A stretch of 64,000 nt of DNA from positions 16,183 to 80,182 of the forward strand of contig NZ_FXUT01000013.1 of NCBI RefSeq assembly GCF_900183385.1, written 5' to 3'. Each line of letters opens with the position of its first letter. Position 1 is the stretch's first letter. Made by a program: the position numbers and the translations under genes. The stretch comes from Listeria costaricensis. Its GTDB lineage: Bacteria; Bacillota; Bacilli; Lactobacillales; Listeriaceae. Below the pieces are notes generated by a model, which did no database searches, had not been told where the DNA came from, and was given only the letters and a program-made list of their open reading frames with translations. Shown one piece after another: positions 63,047 through 64,000 of this stretch.

Positions 63047-63066
63047 TTCACATTTTAGACATATTT
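63047..63066. repeat. 20-bp motif, copy 3, between the Crp-like regulator genes
   Basis: TTCACATTTTAGACATATTT, identical to the copy at 44087-44106. It lies upstream of the 62174 gene, centred about 91 bp from the predicted start, and downstream of the 63223 gene. Confidence 0.85.
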
Positions 63067-63222
63067 GTATTTCGGATTTTCTCTTTAAAACTTAATGATT
63101 GATCACTAATAAACCTTTACACAATACTATTTTCATTTGTTTTTCACAAACTATAAATTTAATTTTATTGAATTTACTGATTTGAACACTATAAGCCAAT
63201 AAGTCTCTATATAAACTTTTCA

Positions 63223-63903
63223 TCACAAATAATAGACTTGTTTTAATTTATCTTTATTGATGACAATGGGGCGAATGGAGGAAAGAATTCCCGTGTCTTC
63301 TAACCACTGCACAAAGATTTGTCGAATTTTATATACACTTACCTGCAAATATTCAGCCAGGATTTGCTGTGTGATATACGAAGGAACCTTATAAACATTC
63401 ATTTTCATGAGTGCTGGATTTTCCAACGTTTCAAAGGAAGAAAACTCCCATAATACGCGAGCCAGCTTTTTGTCCAAGCTTTCATCTGTTAGAGCGTGGC
63501 GCTGCAGCAAAAACAAGTAGCGCATGCTGACACGCTGTAAAAGAACGTTTAAAAATCTGGGATCTGCATAAACATGGTTCATAAAATATTCATGCTGGAT
63601 TTGAATGCCCTCTCCGTCACTAAGCGCAATAATCCGATAGTTCAGTTTGAAAATTTCTTCATGAAAGGGAACCAGATACTCAATTCCAATAAAATCATTA
63701 TTTTTTAAAATCGTTAGTGGGATCCACTGTCCATTTTTTTGTATTTCAATTTTCAGCTCACCTTTTCTTACCAAACAAATGATTCCCGAATTAAAATGAC
63801 TTTTTACGTCTAGCAATATCTCTTGCTTTTTCCATGAAATGCTTTTCGTATATTTATGTTTAAAGTAAGTATTAGAAGTTAAAATTTCAATTAGTTTTTC
63901 CAC
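63223..63903 (-). CDS. Crp/Fnr-family (PrfA-like) regulator, second tandem copy
   Basis: 226 residues, similar throughout to the 62174 product: MEKLIEILTSN start, LVRKGELKIEIQKNGQW barrel strand, LKNNDFIGIEY, and the winged helix YITQQILAEYLQVSVYKIRQIFVQW. The start is GTG with AGGAGC upstream. The tandem copies probably arose by duplication and may bind related sites. Its targets are unknown. The rest of the window (63904-64000) is AT-rich and has no gene. Confidence 0.82.
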   Translation of the reverse strand: MEKLIEILTSNTYFKHKYTKSISWKKQEILLDVKSHFNSGIICLVRKGELKIEIQKNGQWIPLTILKNNDFIGIEYLVPFHEEIFKLNYRIIALSDGEGIQIQHEYFMNHVYADPRFLNVLLQRVSMRYLFLLQRHALTDESLDKKLARVLWEFSSFETLENPALMKMNVYKVPSYITQQILAEYLQVSVYKIRQIFVQWLEDTGILSSIRPIVINKDKLKQVYYL

Positions 63904-64000
63904 TTTTATTGCTCCTAATCTTAAATTTGAAATATTTTTTACATAATCAGTATTCCCTCTAATAAAAATGTCAATCTACTACCTTTTTAAAATAAAAAAG

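Overview
The window is Firmicute chromosomal DNA, most likely from a Listeria species outside the monocytogenes/innocua group. The order kdpFABCDE, cellobiose PTS, TetR, NamA autolysin, pstA, tmk, decarboxylase, dhaKLM, aldo/keto reductase, recR, ybaB, dnaX, cellobiose PTS, SRP RNA, gluconate kinase, cydABCD, tadA, acyl-CoA synthetase matches, from memory, the L. monocytogenes region around lmo2678 to lmo2720. LPXTG proteins with internalin-like repeats and PrfA-like Crp/Fnr regulators also fit. Base composition looks moderately high for the genus in the housekeeping genes and clearly lower in the surface-protein genes.

Layout. 1-605: end of a methyltransferase gene. 668-5125: a MurNAc recycling locus (murR, mupG, murQ, murP). 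5273-7769: an LPXTG adhesin and a Crp-like regulator. 8018-15935: potassium-uptake operon kdpFABC with its sensor and regulator kdpDE. 16058-18246: a sigma-54 controlled cellobiose-type PTS operon. 18296-24045: NO-stimulated-promoter family protein, TetR regulator, muramidase autolysin, PstA, Tmk and a basic amino acid decarboxylase. 24135-24466: an unannotated Fst-like type I toxin-antitoxin locus. 24495-26645: dhaKLM, with a frameshifted dhaK. 26840-35163: aldo/keto reductase, DUF1266 protein, internalin-like protein, two small membrane proteins and a rhamnosidase/transporter/AraC operon. 35260-38305: yaaL, recR, ybaB, dnaX. 38465-40540: a second LRR surface protein. 41181-43750: a second sigma-54 PTS gene with three small downstream genes. 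43893-47200: a small protein and a 986-residue LPXTG protein. 47243-51361: Imm26-like protein, membrane protein, SRP RNA, a 31-residue membrane peptide and gluconate kinase. 51497-57759: cydABCD with Rex boxes. 57804-60126: tadA and an acyl-CoA synthetase. 60192-63903: an unusual LPKTG/MucBP protein, a lipoprotein and two paralogous Crp-like regulators.

The genes form carbohydrate supply (MurNAc, beta-glucosides, dihydroxyacetone, rhamnosides, gluconate), cell-wall turnover and surface display, potassium and c-di-AMP physiology, and respiration. The least expected items are the complete Fst-type toxin/antisense locus, a 20-bp motif present three times next to a surface-protein gene and the Crp-like regulators, and a protein with an internal sortase signal followed by a second export signal and MucBP domains.
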